Part shown: one piece after another, positions 1 through 8,137 of the stretch
How positions within the stretch are numbered: the stretch's first letter is position 1
How the letters are laid out: each line of letters opens with the position of its first letter
From: Sphingopyxis panaciterrulae
GTDB taxonomy: Bacteria; Pseudomonadota; Alphaproteobacteria; Sphingomonadales; Sphingomonadaceae
Length of the DNA: 64,000 bases
Reading direction: 5' to 3'
Assembly: GCF_014199295.1 (NCBI RefSeq)
Contig: NZ_JACIJH010000001.1
Span: forward strand, 558,001-622,000
The notes under the pieces: generated by a model
Seen by the model: only the letters and a program-made list of their open reading frames with translations
Told to the model about the DNA's origin: nothing
Database searches by the model: none
Program-made: the position numbers and the translations under genes

Positions 1-1
1 C

Positions 2-367
2 ATCGGCGGACTCACCGACGCGGGATCGCAGCTCAAGCCAGGTCAGGAACTCGTCGCCAGCCTGTCATCCAGCACCGCAACCATCGTGCCTGCTGATGCC
101 GTGCGGTCGCTGTCATGGGAAGGCGGGCGGCTGACCTTCATCGACGAACCGCTGTCGCGCGCGGTCGAGCGGGTGAACCGCTATGCCGATACACCGATCG
201 TCGTCGGCGATGCGAAGGCGGGCGGCTATCTGGTAAACGGGGTTTTCGACGCGGGCGATACGCGCGGATTCATCAGCGGCGTGACCGCGATTTTCCCTGT
301 GTCGGTTCAGAACGAGGGCAGGCAAATCCGGCTCGACAGCAAGGCAAAAACTCTCCCGGAAAAATAG
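2..367 (+). CDS. FecR-family anti-sigma regulator, C-terminal part (5' partial)
   Basis: The reading frame is open from the first bases of the window to a TAG stop, so only the last ~121 residues are visible. They contain the pattern seen at the C-terminus of FecR-type regulators: a beta-rich stretch (SLSWEGGRLTFIDEPLSRAV), then ERVNRYADTPIVV and GVFDAGDTRGFISGV, the STN-like end of FecR. Family members sit in the inner membrane and pass a siderophore signal from a TonB transducer to an ECF sigma factor. The next gene is a TonB receptor with an N-terminal STN domain, which supports this assignment. The sigma gene is presumably upstream, outside the window. Confidence 0.8.
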   Translation: MGGLTDAGSQLKPGQELVASLSSSTATIVPADAVRSLSWEGGRLTFIDEPLSRAVERVNRYADTPIVVGDAKAGGYLVNGVFDAGDTRGFISGVTAIFPVSVQNEGRQIRLDSKAKTLPEK

Positions 368-447
368 AGGGGCGCAAATCCGGCGGTGGCGCGTCTCATT
401 TTATAGGGGGGCATGGATCGACCCCTCATAATTTGGGGGAGTATCTT

Positions 448-3400
448 ATGTCTTTCAGACCGCACCTGCTGTCGGGCCTCGCCACCGTTGCTATCGTCGC
501 TTCCGCCCTTCCGGCGCCTGCTTATGCTCAGCAAGCCGTCAACTTTGACATTCCGGCGCAAGACCTCGGCTCGGCGCTTCGTGCCTTTGCTCAGGCCAGC
601 GGCGTGCAGGTCATCTTCGACGGTGATGCGTTGCGCGGCAAGCGCAGTCCGGCGTTGCGGGGCAGCTATTCGGCCGATGCCGCGCTGACGGCGCTCCTGC
701 GGGGCAGCGGTATGAGCGCCCAGCGCAATGCCGAGGGTGTGTTCGTTGTCACGCGCGCCGTGGCGGATAACGCCACCACCGACGACGGCGGCTACCGCGC
801 CGACGAGATCATCGTCACCGCGCAGAAGCGCGTGGAATCGGCGCAGGACGTGCCGATCGCCATCACTGCGCTGTCTCAGAAGAATCTCGAAGAGCAGAAG
901 ATCGAGGGCGGCCCGGACATCATGCGCGCGGTGCCGAACCTGACCTTCTCTAAATCGAACTTCACCAGCTATAACGTTTCGATCCGCGGCATCGGCACCA
1001 AAGCAGTGTCGGCATCGACCGATCCGGGCGTGGCCGTCAGCTTCAACAACTCCGGCCTTATAACCAACCGTTTTTTCGAGCAGGAGTTCTTCGACCTTGA
1101 GCGACTTGAAGTGCTACGCGGGCCGCAGGGAACGCTCTATGGCCGGAACGCCACCGGCGGCGTTATCAACCTCATTTCGGCGAAGCCGAAACTGAACAAA
1201 TTTGAGGGCAGCCTCAAAGGCGAAGTCGGCAACTACAACAGCCGCCGCTTGGTTGGGATGCTCAACGTTCCGATCGTTCCCGATGAACTTGGCCTTCGTG
1301 TCGCCGGCTCAATGACCCAGCGCGACGGCTATGACTATAACTCGGTGACAGACAACCAGATCAACGGGCGCGACCTCTGGTCGCTCCGCACGACGCTAGG
1401 CTTCGATAAGCCGGGGATTCGAGGCAACGTAATTTGGGAACGCTTCCGCGAGAACGACAATCGCTCGCGTACCGGCAAGCAGCTCTGCCACCGCGACGAC
1501 AGCCCCGAAGTAATCGGCTCAACAACTATCCGTGTGCCGAATCCCGGACCTTTGGACGCTGGTTTGCAGGAACAGCGCGCGGCCATGTTCAGTACAGGAT
1601 GTAAGGCTGGCAGCCTCTATGATGACAATGCATTTGGGACACCAAACGGCTTGGCCTTGGCATATATTGCTGGCCTTAACACTGCACAGTCCATCTTCGG
1701 TTATAACAGAGTGCCAGGCAGTTCACCTGACGCTGGCTATTTGCTTGCTCGCGTTGATCCATATGGTGGCATGATGCAATCGCGCGATCTTCGCGAAATC
1801 GCCTCGGTCCGCGATCCGAGATATCGTGCAAGTTCGGACATCCTCGAATTCAACCTCGACCTTGATGTATTAGACGGTCTCACGCTTTCTTCACAGTCCG
1901 TGTTAGCATGGGATTCAGTTTATAGCTTTCAGGACTTCAATCGTTTCAATACAGTTCCAATATTTAATGACACATCGAAGTGGATTTACTTTGATGGAAA
2001 TCCCAGCCCTTGGCAGGGCATGGCGCCGGGTGGAGTCTTTTGTGACCCTCAAATTGGGTGTTCGGACCGGCTTGGCGTGTTCGACATTTCCTCGTCGGAT
2101 TCCAAGCAATTCTCCCAAGAGGTGAGGCTTCAATCCGATTTCGATGGACCGCTTAATTTTAGCGTTGGCGGTAACTATACTCGATTCAAAACTCAAAATG
2201 ACTATTATGTTATGAGTAATATTCTCACGGCTTTGGCGATGATGCCACCGTTCAATTTTACAGGCAATCAAACCGAGTGTAATTGGGATACATACATCGG
2301 AGTATTTGCTACTGGTCCAAATGTTCCAATTCGAGATTCAAGATGCCCATATATTGATCCCAATTCTGTTGAAAACATTGATGGGGAAGGGCATAATTAT
2401 TTCAGAAGCTCCAATCCTTATAAACTAAAAAGCTACGCTGCGTTTGGCGAGATGTATTATAATGTTAACCCGGCTCTCAAGCTGACGGCAGGATTGCGCT
2501 ATACCAATGATAACAAGCGTTTCACGTTGGTTCCTAGTCAGCTTTTGCTAGCGCCTACAATTAATGCTGGAGGTGTGGTCGGAACGGGATATCCGGTCGA
2601 TCGCGACGTAACGGTAAAGGGAGGGGAGTTTACCGGCAGATTTGGCATCGATTGGAAACCTGATTTCGGCTTCACCGACGACAGCTTGGTTTATGCGTTC
2701 TACAGTCGCGGTTACAAGGCTGGTGGCGTCAACCCGCCGACACCCGGATTTGCTACTTCTCAGCAGAGTATCGACGACCCTGCCTTTCCTCCCAATTTGG
2801 TGCCGGTTTTTCAGAATGTGCTCCCGGTCCTGCAATTGACCGCCGTCAACTATGGCCCGACTTTCGAGCCCGAATTCGTCAATTCCTTCGAGATCGGCGC
2901 CAAGAACGTACTGATGGGCGGGCGGTTGACGCTGAACGCGGGCGCCTTTTTCTACGACTACAAAAATTATCAGGTGTCACAGATTCGCGACCGCACGGCA
3001 GTCAACGAGAATTTCGACGCCAAGGTCTGGGGTGCCGAACTGTCGGCGCAGTTCGAGCCCGTCGATCGGCTGCGCTTCAACGCCAATGTCGGCTATCTTC
3101 GGACGCGCATCGGAAAGGGAGAAAGGTCGATCGACCCGATGAACCGCAATCTGGGTAACCCCGACTATATTGTCTTCAAGCCGTGGGTCCAATTACCCTC
3201 GAACTGCGTTGTCCCGGTGCATATGGGCGAGGCGTTACTCAGTCGAGGCCAAGGTGTTCAGTATAGTTGGACATTGTGCGGAGGATTGGGCGGTCTGATC
3301 GCAGGATTCGGCGGATTAACGACCAATGACCCGCTTACGGGCCAGCCATACAACCCTGCCAACTATCCCGAGCTGAACGGCGGTGCTGGCTTCTATACCG

Positions 3401-3765
3401 AGTTGGAAGGCAACGAACTGCCCAACTCGCCGCGCTGGACCGTCAATCTCGGTGCTGAATATACAATCCCGTTCGACGGCGACTGGAGCGCGACGATCCG
3501 CGGCGACGGATATTGGCAGGCGAAAAGCTGGGCGCGAGTTTACAACCTCAACCCCTATGATCGGCTGCGAGACTGGACGAACTTCAACATCTCGCTTCGC
3601 GTCGATGGCCCTGATGACCTGTCGGTCGAGGCCTATGTGAAGAACGTCTTCAACTCGACGCCGATCACCGATGCCTTCCTGAACAGCGACGACAGCGGCC
3701 TGACCACCAACGTCTTCACGCTCGATCCCCGCATCATCGGGTTCAGCATCTCGAAAAAGTTCTGA
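448..3765 (+). CDS. TonB-dependent outer-membrane transducer/receptor with STN domain
   Basis: This 1105-residue protein starts at the ATG that follows a GGGGGA ribosome site at 435-440; an upstream extension of the frame lacks both a ribosome site and a signal peptide. Residues 1-27 form a signal peptide ending APAYA. Residues ~29-102 are a secretin/TonB short N-terminal (STN) domain, the periplasmic signalling domain that contacts FecR. A TonB box-like segment DEIIVTAQKR lies at 119-128, followed by the plug (RGIGTKAVS, VLRGPQGTLYGRNATGGVIN) and a beta barrel ending in FSISKKF. The terminal phenylalanine is typical of outer-membrane proteins. The FecR-like gene lies just upstream with no other gene between. 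The substrate is unknown: an iron chelate is the default guess, but sphingomonads use many such receptors for other molecules. The middle third (about 1600-2600) is clearly more AT-rich than the two ends. Confidence 0.9.
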   Translation: MSFRPHLLSGLATVAIVASALPAPAYAQQAVNFDIPAQDLGSALRAFAQASGVQVIFDGDALRGKRSPALRGSYSADAALTALLRGSGMSAQRNAEGVFVVTRAVADNATTDDGGYRADEIIVTAQKRVESAQDVPIAITALSQKNLEEQKIEGGPDIMRAVPNLTFSKSNFTSYNVSIRGIGTKAVSASTDPGVAVSFNNSGLITNRFFEQEFFDLERLEVLRGPQGTLYGRNATGGVINLISAKPKLNKFEGSLKGEVGNYNSRRLVGMLNVPIVPDELGLRVAGSMTQRDGYDYNSVTDNQINGRDLWSLRTTLGFDKPGIRGNVIWERFRENDNRSRTGKQLCHRDDSPEVIGSTTIRVPNPGPLDAGLQEQRAAMFSTGCKAGSLYDDNAFGTPNGLALAYIAGLNTAQSIFGYNRVPGSSPDAGYLLARVDPYGGMMQSRDLREIASVRDPRYRASSDILEFNLDLDVLDGLTLSSQSVLAWDSVYSFQDFNRFNTVPIFNDTSKWIYFDGNPSPWQGMAPGGVFCDPQIGCSDRLGVFDISSSDSKQFSQEVRLQSDFDGPLNFSVGGNYTRFKTQNDYYVMSNILTALAMMPPFNFTGNQTECNWDTYIGVFATGPNVPIRDSRCPYIDPNSVENIDGEGHNYFRSSNPYKLKSYAAFGEMYYNVNPALKLTAGLRYTNDNKRFTLVPSQLLLAPTINAGGVVGTGYPVDRDVTVKGGEFTGRFGIDWKPDFGFTDDSLVYAFYSRGYKAGGVNPPTPGFATSQQSIDDPAFPPNLVPVFQNVLPVLQLTAVNYGPTFEPEFVNSFEIGAKNVLMGGRLTLNAGAFFYDYKNYQVSQIRDRTAVNENFDAKVWGAELSAQFEPVDRLRFNANVGYLRTRIGKGERSIDPMNRNLGNPDYIVFKPWVQLPSNCVVPVHMGEALLSRGQGVQYSWTLCGGLGGLIAGFGGLTTNDPLTGQPYNPANYPELNGGAGFYTELEGNELPNSPRWTVNLGAEYTIPFDGDWSATIRGDGYWQAKSWARVYNLNPYDRLRDWTNFNISLRVDGPDDLSVEAYVKNVFNSTPITDAFLNSDDSGLTTNVFTLDPRIIGFSISKKF

Positions 3766-3798
3766 TCCTCTCCGCCCACTCCACTGGGGGATAACCTC

Positions 3799-3843
3799 GG
3801 GCCGATGTCTGTTTGCTCCCGAGCAAACATCGGCCCGGTTTTT
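3799..3843 (+). terminator. Intrinsic terminator after the TonB receptor
   Basis: A long hairpin starts 33 bases after the receptor stop. Its arms GGGCCGATGT...TTGCTC and GAGCAAACATCGGCCC pair fully apart from a 4-base bulge (CTGT), and a T run (GGTTTTTC) follows. This is a strong rho-independent terminator that isolates the receptor from the downstream hydrolase gene. Confidence 0.85.
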
Positions 3844-3962
3844 CAAAAGGACCAGACAAGCGGTTTCTCGGGCACTCCCCTCACTCCGGAGGGAAACTGG
3901 GCCGTCGTCCTGTCACCCCGGCACGGACGGCGGCCTATCTTCGGACCGACGACAAGGAGATC

Positions 3963-4823
3963 ATGATGATCGACAGGACGCAAACGCCACCCGCTCTCGC
4001 CATAGAAAGGCGCAACTGGAAATTCGGTCGCGGCACGACCGCGCGCCGTTGGTGGCACGGCGGGGATGCAGGCCGGACGGCCTTCTACAATGCGCTGTCC
4101 TCGACCTTCCCAGTCGGCGAAAAATTCTTCATGTCGGCGGTGCGCCATTATCGCGACGAAGCGCCCGAAGCGCTCCAGCAACAGATCGACGATTTCATCT
4201 TTCAGGAATCGACGCATTCGCGGGAGCATGTGTTTTTCAACCGGCAGGCGCGCGATGCTGGCTATGATCTGACCTCCTCGGAGGATCGAGCCGCGCGCAC
4301 GATCGCATGGGCCAAGCGCCGCCCACCTATCATGCAACTTGCCGGAACCTGCGCGCTTGAACATTTCACCGCGACCCTGGCCCATGCTTTGCTAGCCGAT
4401 CCCGCGCATCTTGCAGGAGCCGATACCGAAGTGCAGCGCATGTGGCGTTGGCACGCGATCGAGGAGATCGAGCATAAGGCGGTGGCCTATGACACGCTCT
4501 TGCTCGCGATGCGTGATCGTTCGCCGTTCCGGCGCTGGACCTTGCGGAGCTTCACCATGCTCGCGGCGGGTGTCCGCTTCCATTATGTCGTCTTTCGTAA
4601 CACCGCCGACCTGCTGCGGCAGGATGGAAAGAACAACCTGCGGACGTGGGCAGGGCTGCTTTCCTATCTTTATGGCACGCCCGGCTTGATGCGCTTCTTG
4701 CTGCGCGACCTGTTCGCCTATTTCCGTCCAAACTTTCATCCGTGGCAGCACGACGACCGCGCGCTGGCGCAGCGCGCTCTCGCAACCCTGTCGCCGCCGC
4801 TCATCGCGCCGATGCCGAAGTGA
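3963..4823 (+). CDS. Metal-dependent hydrolase of the PF10118 type
   Basis: The protein has 286 residues. The start is the first of two tandem ATGs behind AAGGAGA (3954-3960); longer upstream versions would read through the preceding terminator. The sequence shows the helical, histidine- and glutamate-rich pattern of the predicted metal-dependent hydrolase family PF10118: FPVGEKFFM, FIFQESTHSREH, CALEHFTA and WRWHAIEEIEHKAVAYD. The E/H pairs resemble a ferritin-like di-metal site. The C-terminal half has hydrophobic and aromatic helices, and the protein may associate with membranes. No substrate is known for the family. The gene may be co-transcribed with the DUF2147 gene that starts 7 bases after its stop. 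Confidence 0.75.
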   Translation: MMIDRTQTPPALAIERRNWKFGRGTTARRWWHGGDAGRTAFYNALSSTFPVGEKFFMSAVRHYRDEAPEALQQQIDDFIFQESTHSREHVFFNRQARDAGYDLTSSEDRAARTIAWAKRRPPIMQLAGTCALEHFTATLAHALLADPAHLAGADTEVQRMWRWHAIEEIEHKAVAYDTLLLAMRDRSPFRRWTLRSFTMLAAGVRFHYVVFRNTADLLRQDGKNNLRTWAGLLSYLYGTPGLMRFLLRDLFAYFRPNFHPWQHDDRALAQRALATLSPPLIAPMPK

Positions 4824-4830
4824 GGGCGGG

Positions 4831-5271
4831 ATGAAGAGGCTTTTACTCGCAATGACATTGATTGTGGTCGCCGGGGGAGGGACGGCGGCTACAGCGCAGC
4901 AGGGGAGCGGCAGCACCATCACCGGTCTGTGGTCGACCGGCAGCCAAGGGGGACGGGTCGAGCTTTATCGCTGCGGCACCGCGATCTGCGGCAAAGTGGA
5001 CGACGCCGCTCCCCTGCGTGCCAATCCCGACCAGCGCGACGTGAAAAACCCCGACAAGGCGTTGCGTGATCGGCGGCTGAAAGGTCTGGTCGTGTTGCGC
5101 GGTTTCGAGGGTGGTCCCGCGCAATGGAGCGGTGGCCCGCTTTATGACCCGGAAACGGGCGAGGGAGCGGCCAAGGGCTATCTGAACCTGCGCGCCGACG
5201 GAAAGCTGGAAGTGACGGGCTGCAAGGCAGCAATCTTCTGCCGTACCAAGGTCTGGACCCGCGTTCGCTGA
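4831..5271 (+). CDS. DUF2147-family exported protein
   Basis: This 146-residue protein has an N-terminal signal peptide (MKRLLLAMTLIVVAGGGTAATAQ). The mature part carries the DUF2147 pattern: TGLWSTGSQGGRVELYRCG, a Cys pair in CGTAICGKV, LKGLVVLRGF, WSGGPLYDPETGEG and GYLNLRADGKLEVTGC, ending in WTRVR. These small periplasmic beta-barrel (lipocalin-like) proteins have no agreed biochemical role. The start lies 7 bases after the hydrolase stop, behind GAGGGCGGG, which suggests one transcript with that gene. Confidence 0.8.
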   Translation: MKRLLLAMTLIVVAGGGTAATAQQGSGSTITGLWSTGSQGGRVELYRCGTAICGKVDDAAPLRANPDQRDVKNPDKALRDRRLKGLVVLRGFEGGPAQWSGGPLYDPETGEGAAKGYLNLRADGKLEVTGCKAAIFCRTKVWTRVR

Positions 5272-5313
5272 CAAATGCGGGCGGACAAAGCATCAATTTC
5301 AGGAGAATGAATT

Positions 5314-5664
5314 TTGTCGTTGTTGGCTGAACTGTGGACTGCGTTTTTCCGTGAATGTGTTGCGGAAAGGGAGGGTGGCCTGCCGCACCTCGACATCACC
5401 GACGCCATGTATGACGAATTCGGCAAGGCGATCGCCGCCGTGATGGAGAAAATCGGGCAGGAACATCCGGAGCCGTGTAGCACGGAAGATCGCACGCTCT
5501 ACCGCGTCTGGCTCGGCGTGAAGACGCTTGCCTATGAACCATGCCCGATCGAGTTCGATTATTATCAGAGCATCGCCAAGACCTACTGCGATTGCGGGCA
5601 GATCACGCAAGCCGAACTGGACGCCTATAGAACCTTTAGCACCCTCGTCCGAAGGAGGGTTTGA
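5314..5664 (+). CDS. Hypothetical protein, 116 aa, TTG start
   Basis: I do not recognise this protein. The start is a TTG placed 8 bases after a good AGGAG (5301-5305). A nearby ATG at 5307 opens only a seven-codon frame, so the TTG is preferred. The protein is soluble, mostly helical and mildly acidic, with several cysteines near the middle and end (EPCSTED, EPCPIEF, TYCDCGQIT) that could bind a metal. It has no signal peptide. Codon use resembles the core genome more than the island that follows. It is the last gene before the accessory region. Confidence 0.55.
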   Translation: MSLLAELWTAFFRECVAEREGGLPHLDITDAMYDEFGKAIAAVMEKIGQEHPEPCSTEDRTLYRVWLGVKTLAYEPCPIEFDYYQSIAKTYCDCGQITQAELDAYRTFSTLVRRRV

Positions 5665-5684
5665 GGGGCGCGGACATATCTCGT

Positions 5685-5699
5685 CCCACTAGTAGTGGG
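5685..5699. repeat. Dyad CCCACTAGTAGTGGG, copy 1 (left edge of island segment)
   Basis: This short interrupted palindrome has 6-bp arms, CCCACT and AGTGGG, around AGT. A 14-bp version recurs at 7991-8004, and the two copies flank the two unknown divergent genes. It could mark the ends of an inserted segment or be a recombinase target. It is too short to prove either. Confidence 0.5.
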
Positions 5700-5731
5700 T
5701 CGGACCGGCTTGCACCGACGGCGGGATATTA

Positions 5732-6616
5732 TCATACCGTCTTGAGCCGCCCAACGCGCTGCCGTTGGATGAACGGAAAATCTACAGGCATGGCCTGTTC
5801 GCATTTGGCATAGCTAGGGAAAATGCCCCTGGCCGCGTTCTCCGCAATCATATGCCCACGATTGAGCGCACGGCTGGTCAGTATTTTCAGCGCCGTGCGG
5901 TCATCGGTTTGTTGATGCCGCGATGGCTTTGGTCCACGGAGTCGATCACTATAAGTGGTGCTCAGCTTCGCCTCTGCGCCAATCTGCCACAGTGTATAAT
6001 CTGGTTTGGCTGCTTTCAGCCACAGGCACGCGATATATTTGAACAGGCTTTTGCTATCGAGCTTCGTGCCGCTGAGCCTGTATTTTGGGCCTTCGCGGAC
6101 GAAGCCTTTTTGATTTTCAGGATATTGGCCGAGGATGGCAGCCACCTGCTTTGCCACCTGCGCTTTCGTCAGACCAAGTGGAATAGCCACTACAGCAGAC
6201 CGCTGCTTGCCCTGTTCGACCCAGCGGCCTTGAACATACTCGTCCGCCTTCTGTTGAAGCTGCTCGGCCAGATCAGCCCGTTTGGCGCTCAGGGTGGCGA
6301 CAAATCCAACTCTTGGCTTGTCGCCGTGATGGCCGAAGAATTCCATTCCAGTGCCAACCCACCAATCATCGAACGAGACGTGTCTCACGTCCCCTAGATC
6401 ATCATACACCGACAGCACTGCCTCGAAATCGTCTGGCAGCTTGGTTTCCGCTGGCAATTGTCCCGCTCGCATCTGCCTTGCCAGATCGTAGCTGGGACTC
6501 ATCGCGAGATACTCCTTCCAAAGCAGGTAGAAGGCCACTTCGCGTCGCTGCGCCCAACGGCCGCCGCCATGGAACAGGCTGCTTTTAGCGCCTTTTGCTG
6601 CGGCCTTCTCGTTCAA
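5732..6616 (-). CDS. Hypothetical island protein, 294 aa
   Basis: I do not recognise this protein. The frame opens at a TTG (6616) with no clear ribosome site, so the true start could be further inside, for example the ATG of MSPSYDLARQ. The N-terminal third is rich in aromatic residues (FYLLWKEYLAMSP, FDDWWVGTGMEFFGHHGD). The middle resembles a helical bundle (ADLAEQLQQKADEYVQ). The C-terminus is basic (RQRVGRLKTV), which would fit nucleic-acid binding. There is no signal peptide or membrane segment. It is divergent from the next unknown gene across 159 bases holding an inverted repeat. Together they may be a two-gene module, but no function can be assigned. Confidence 0.6.
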   Translation of the reverse strand: MNEKAAAKGAKSSLFHGGGRWAQRREVAFYLLWKEYLAMSPSYDLARQMRAGQLPAETKLPDDFEAVLSVYDDLGDVRHVSFDDWWVGTGMEFFGHHGDKPRVGFVATLSAKRADLAEQLQQKADEYVQGRWVEQGKQRSAVVAIPLGLTKAQVAKQVAAILGQYPENQKGFVREGPKYRLSGTKLDSKSLFKYIACLWLKAAKPDYTLWQIGAEAKLSTTYSDRLRGPKPSRHQQTDDRTALKILTSRALNRGHMIAENAARGIFPSYAKCEQAMPVDFPFIQRQRVGRLKTV

Positions 6617-6627
6617 AAGGTTATCTC

Positions 6628-6652
6628 ATTATCCAAATATAATCTGGATAAT
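6628..6652. promoter_or_regulatory. Inverted repeat around a TATAAT box between divergent unknown genes
   Basis: Perfect 8-bp arms ATTATCCA (6628-6635) and TGGATAAT (6645-6652) enclose a TATAAT at 6638-6643. This is how a repressor site laid over a -10 box would look. No convincing -35 box is visible on either strand. It lies 11 bases upstream of the TTG of the minus-strand gene and 123 bases upstream of the plus-strand gene. Confidence 0.5.
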
Positions 6653-6775
6653 CACGTATCAGGACAACCTTGGCGTATCAATATCTCACGACGTTGCGAC
6701 AGCGCATCGTCGTTTGAGTGAGCGCGACGGGCGATAGGCTGCTCAATTTTTTCACATCGCTCAGGAGAATATGAA

Positions 6776-7837
6776 GTGTCTAAGAATGTAAACGCAAAGC
6801 AGGTAAACTTTGACGACCTGAAAAAAATGGTGAGTGATTTCCAAACGATCCGCTTGCTCAATGATGAAACAAACATGATTGGGTTACAGGTTCAAGGTCG
6901 CTCTATCCTCTATAATCAGTTGGCAGAAGCATATCGCATTGGTTTGATTTTGCTGACTCGCGGAAATGGGACAATGTTTTGTCATCTTATGGAAAGCAAC
7001 GGGATGGCAGATCAGTCGAAGAAATACGGCAACAACAACTACACAAACGCATGGAACTTTGTAACGCATCTTCTATACGGAGAATGGAAAGAGAAGAACG
7101 TATCAAAGACGGTGTTTGAGGTTTACGAGCGCAACAGGTCAGCAGAAAAATACAGCAAGATTTTTCGCTATCTGGATGACAAGAAGGTTGCTGCTGAAAA
7201 CGCTGCTGATTTCATCCTCAATTTCACACATGATGAACTTGGCAACGGTCTGATTGGCATCGAACGCGCAGACACGGAAGCAAATCGCAAAGCGAGCGAT
7301 AAGAAGCAAATGTCAGAGCAAGCAATTGCAGTTGGCACGAATGCAAAGGAAGCTGACGTTTTCACATTCGACGCGCCGACGGAATTGGCTGACGTGAAAT
7401 ATGGTAGCTGCTTCTTTGAAGTGATTGACGGCAAGGTAGTCGTGTTTGGAACGAAGAAGCTGGAAGAAGCTGAATTCAACGAACTGGCTGCCAAGCGCGG
7501 ACGTACAATTACGATGGAGTGGAACAGGAAGGCCAAGGAAGCTGACAAGCTTGCGAAGCAATCCAAAAGCACGTTCACTAAGGCCGTCAAACTCATCAAG
7601 ACTGACCCTGAACTTGAAGCTCTGAAAAAGCGATTGCTGGGTGACAAAGAATGGGCGCAATGGTTGCTCGATGATAAGAAGGAGTCGAAGAAGAATGCTG
7701 AATCAACTGCTGATTATGCGAGCCGCATGAAGTCACTCTATAATTTGTTTGACAATGATTGTGATGAGCCAGCGCCAAAGAAGCTGATCGCACTCGTCAA
7801 GAACGTGCCTGCCTCGCAGGAGGTTGCTGATGTGTGA
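6776..7837 (+). CDS. Hypothetical AT-rich island protein, 353 aa, GTG start
   Basis: I do not recognise this protein. The GTG start has AGGAG (6763-6767) 8 bases upstream; the ATG at 6771 is out of frame. The protein is soluble, lysine- and asparagine-rich and helical (MSKNVNAKQVNFDDLKKMV, KYGNNNYTNAWNFVTHLLYG, WNRKAKEADKLAKQSK). Its base composition is much more AT-rich than the chromosome, a sign of recent transfer. There are no membrane segments. The lysine-rich helical C-terminal part could be a coiled coil. It is divergent from the 294-residue gene and followed by a leader-like ORF and a terminator. Confidence 0.65.
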   Translation: MSKNVNAKQVNFDDLKKMVSDFQTIRLLNDETNMIGLQVQGRSILYNQLAEAYRIGLILLTRGNGTMFCHLMESNGMADQSKKYGNNNYTNAWNFVTHLLYGEWKEKNVSKTVFEVYERNRSAEKYSKIFRYLDDKKVAAENAADFILNFTHDELGNGLIGIERADTEANRKASDKKQMSEQAIAVGTNAKEADVFTFDAPTELADVKYGSCFFEVIDGKVVVFGTKKLEEAEFNELAAKRGRTITMEWNRKAKEADKLAKQSKSTFTKAVKLIKTDPELEALKKRLLGDKEWAQWLLDDKKESKKNAESTADYASRMKSLYNLFDNDCDEPAPKKLIALVKNVPASQEVADV

Positions 7838-7922
7838 TTGCGTGTAGGGTTTCGCCAACTGCTGAAACGTAATCCGCCACTACGTCAGTGTGGCGGCACA
7901 TATTAGCCCATAGGAGCGCGCA

Positions 7923-7949
7923 ATGCGTAAACCTAGCGATGGCCGTTGA
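7923..7949 (+). CDS. Possible 8-codon leader peptide (MRKPSDGR)
   Basis: An ATG with an AGGAG-like site (7912-7916) opens a frame of only eight codons. Its TGA stop lies two bases before a strong terminator hairpin (7952-7981). A separate hairpin (7874-7880 with 7890-7896) precedes it. This order of hairpin, short ORF and terminator is that of an attenuation leader. The gene it would control is the resolvase at 8138. Chance is a real alternative for so short a frame. Confidence 0.35.
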   Translation: MRKPSDGR

Positions 7950-7951
7950 AG

Positions 7952-7990
7952 CGCTCTCACGGACCCCTGTCCGTGGGAGCGTTTTCTTTT
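7952..7990 (+). terminator. Intrinsic terminator upstream of the resolvase
   Basis: The arms CGCTCTCACGGAC (7952-7964) and GTCCGTGGGAGCG (7969-7981) pair over 13 positions with one mismatch around a CCCT loop, followed by TTTTCTTTT. It is 115 bases past the stop of the 353-residue gene and is either its terminator or part of an attenuator. Confidence 0.85.
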
Positions 7991-8004
7991 CCACTAGTAG
8001 TGGG
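7991..8004. repeat. Dyad CCACTAGTAGTGGG, copy 2
   Basis: This repeats 14 bases of the dyad at 5685-5699 and directly follows the terminator. The two copies bracket a 2.3-kb segment with the two unknown divergent genes. The resolvase and its possible res site lie just outside this copy. Confidence 0.5.
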
Positions 8005-8011
8005 CTGCGCC

Positions 8012-8130
8012 TGTCACATTTGGGTAAACCCATGCCAGACGGCCAGGAAATGGCCGTTTTCTGTCACTTTTGGATCGACCTCGCGCATATCAGACAGCAG
8101 ACGCTTAGGGTCTTAAACCCAAAAGTGACG
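8012..8130. promoter_or_regulatory. Candidate resolvase recombination site (res)
   Basis: Three related motifs lie immediately upstream of the resolvase gene: TGTCACATTTGGG (8012-8024), TGTCACTTTTGG (8062-8073) and, inverted, CCCAAAAGTGACG (8118-8130). Resolvases of this group usually bind an array of subsites next to their own gene, which also autoregulates it. The layout fits, but the crossover subsite is not identified. Confidence 0.5.
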
Positions 8131-8137
8131 AGGAAAC

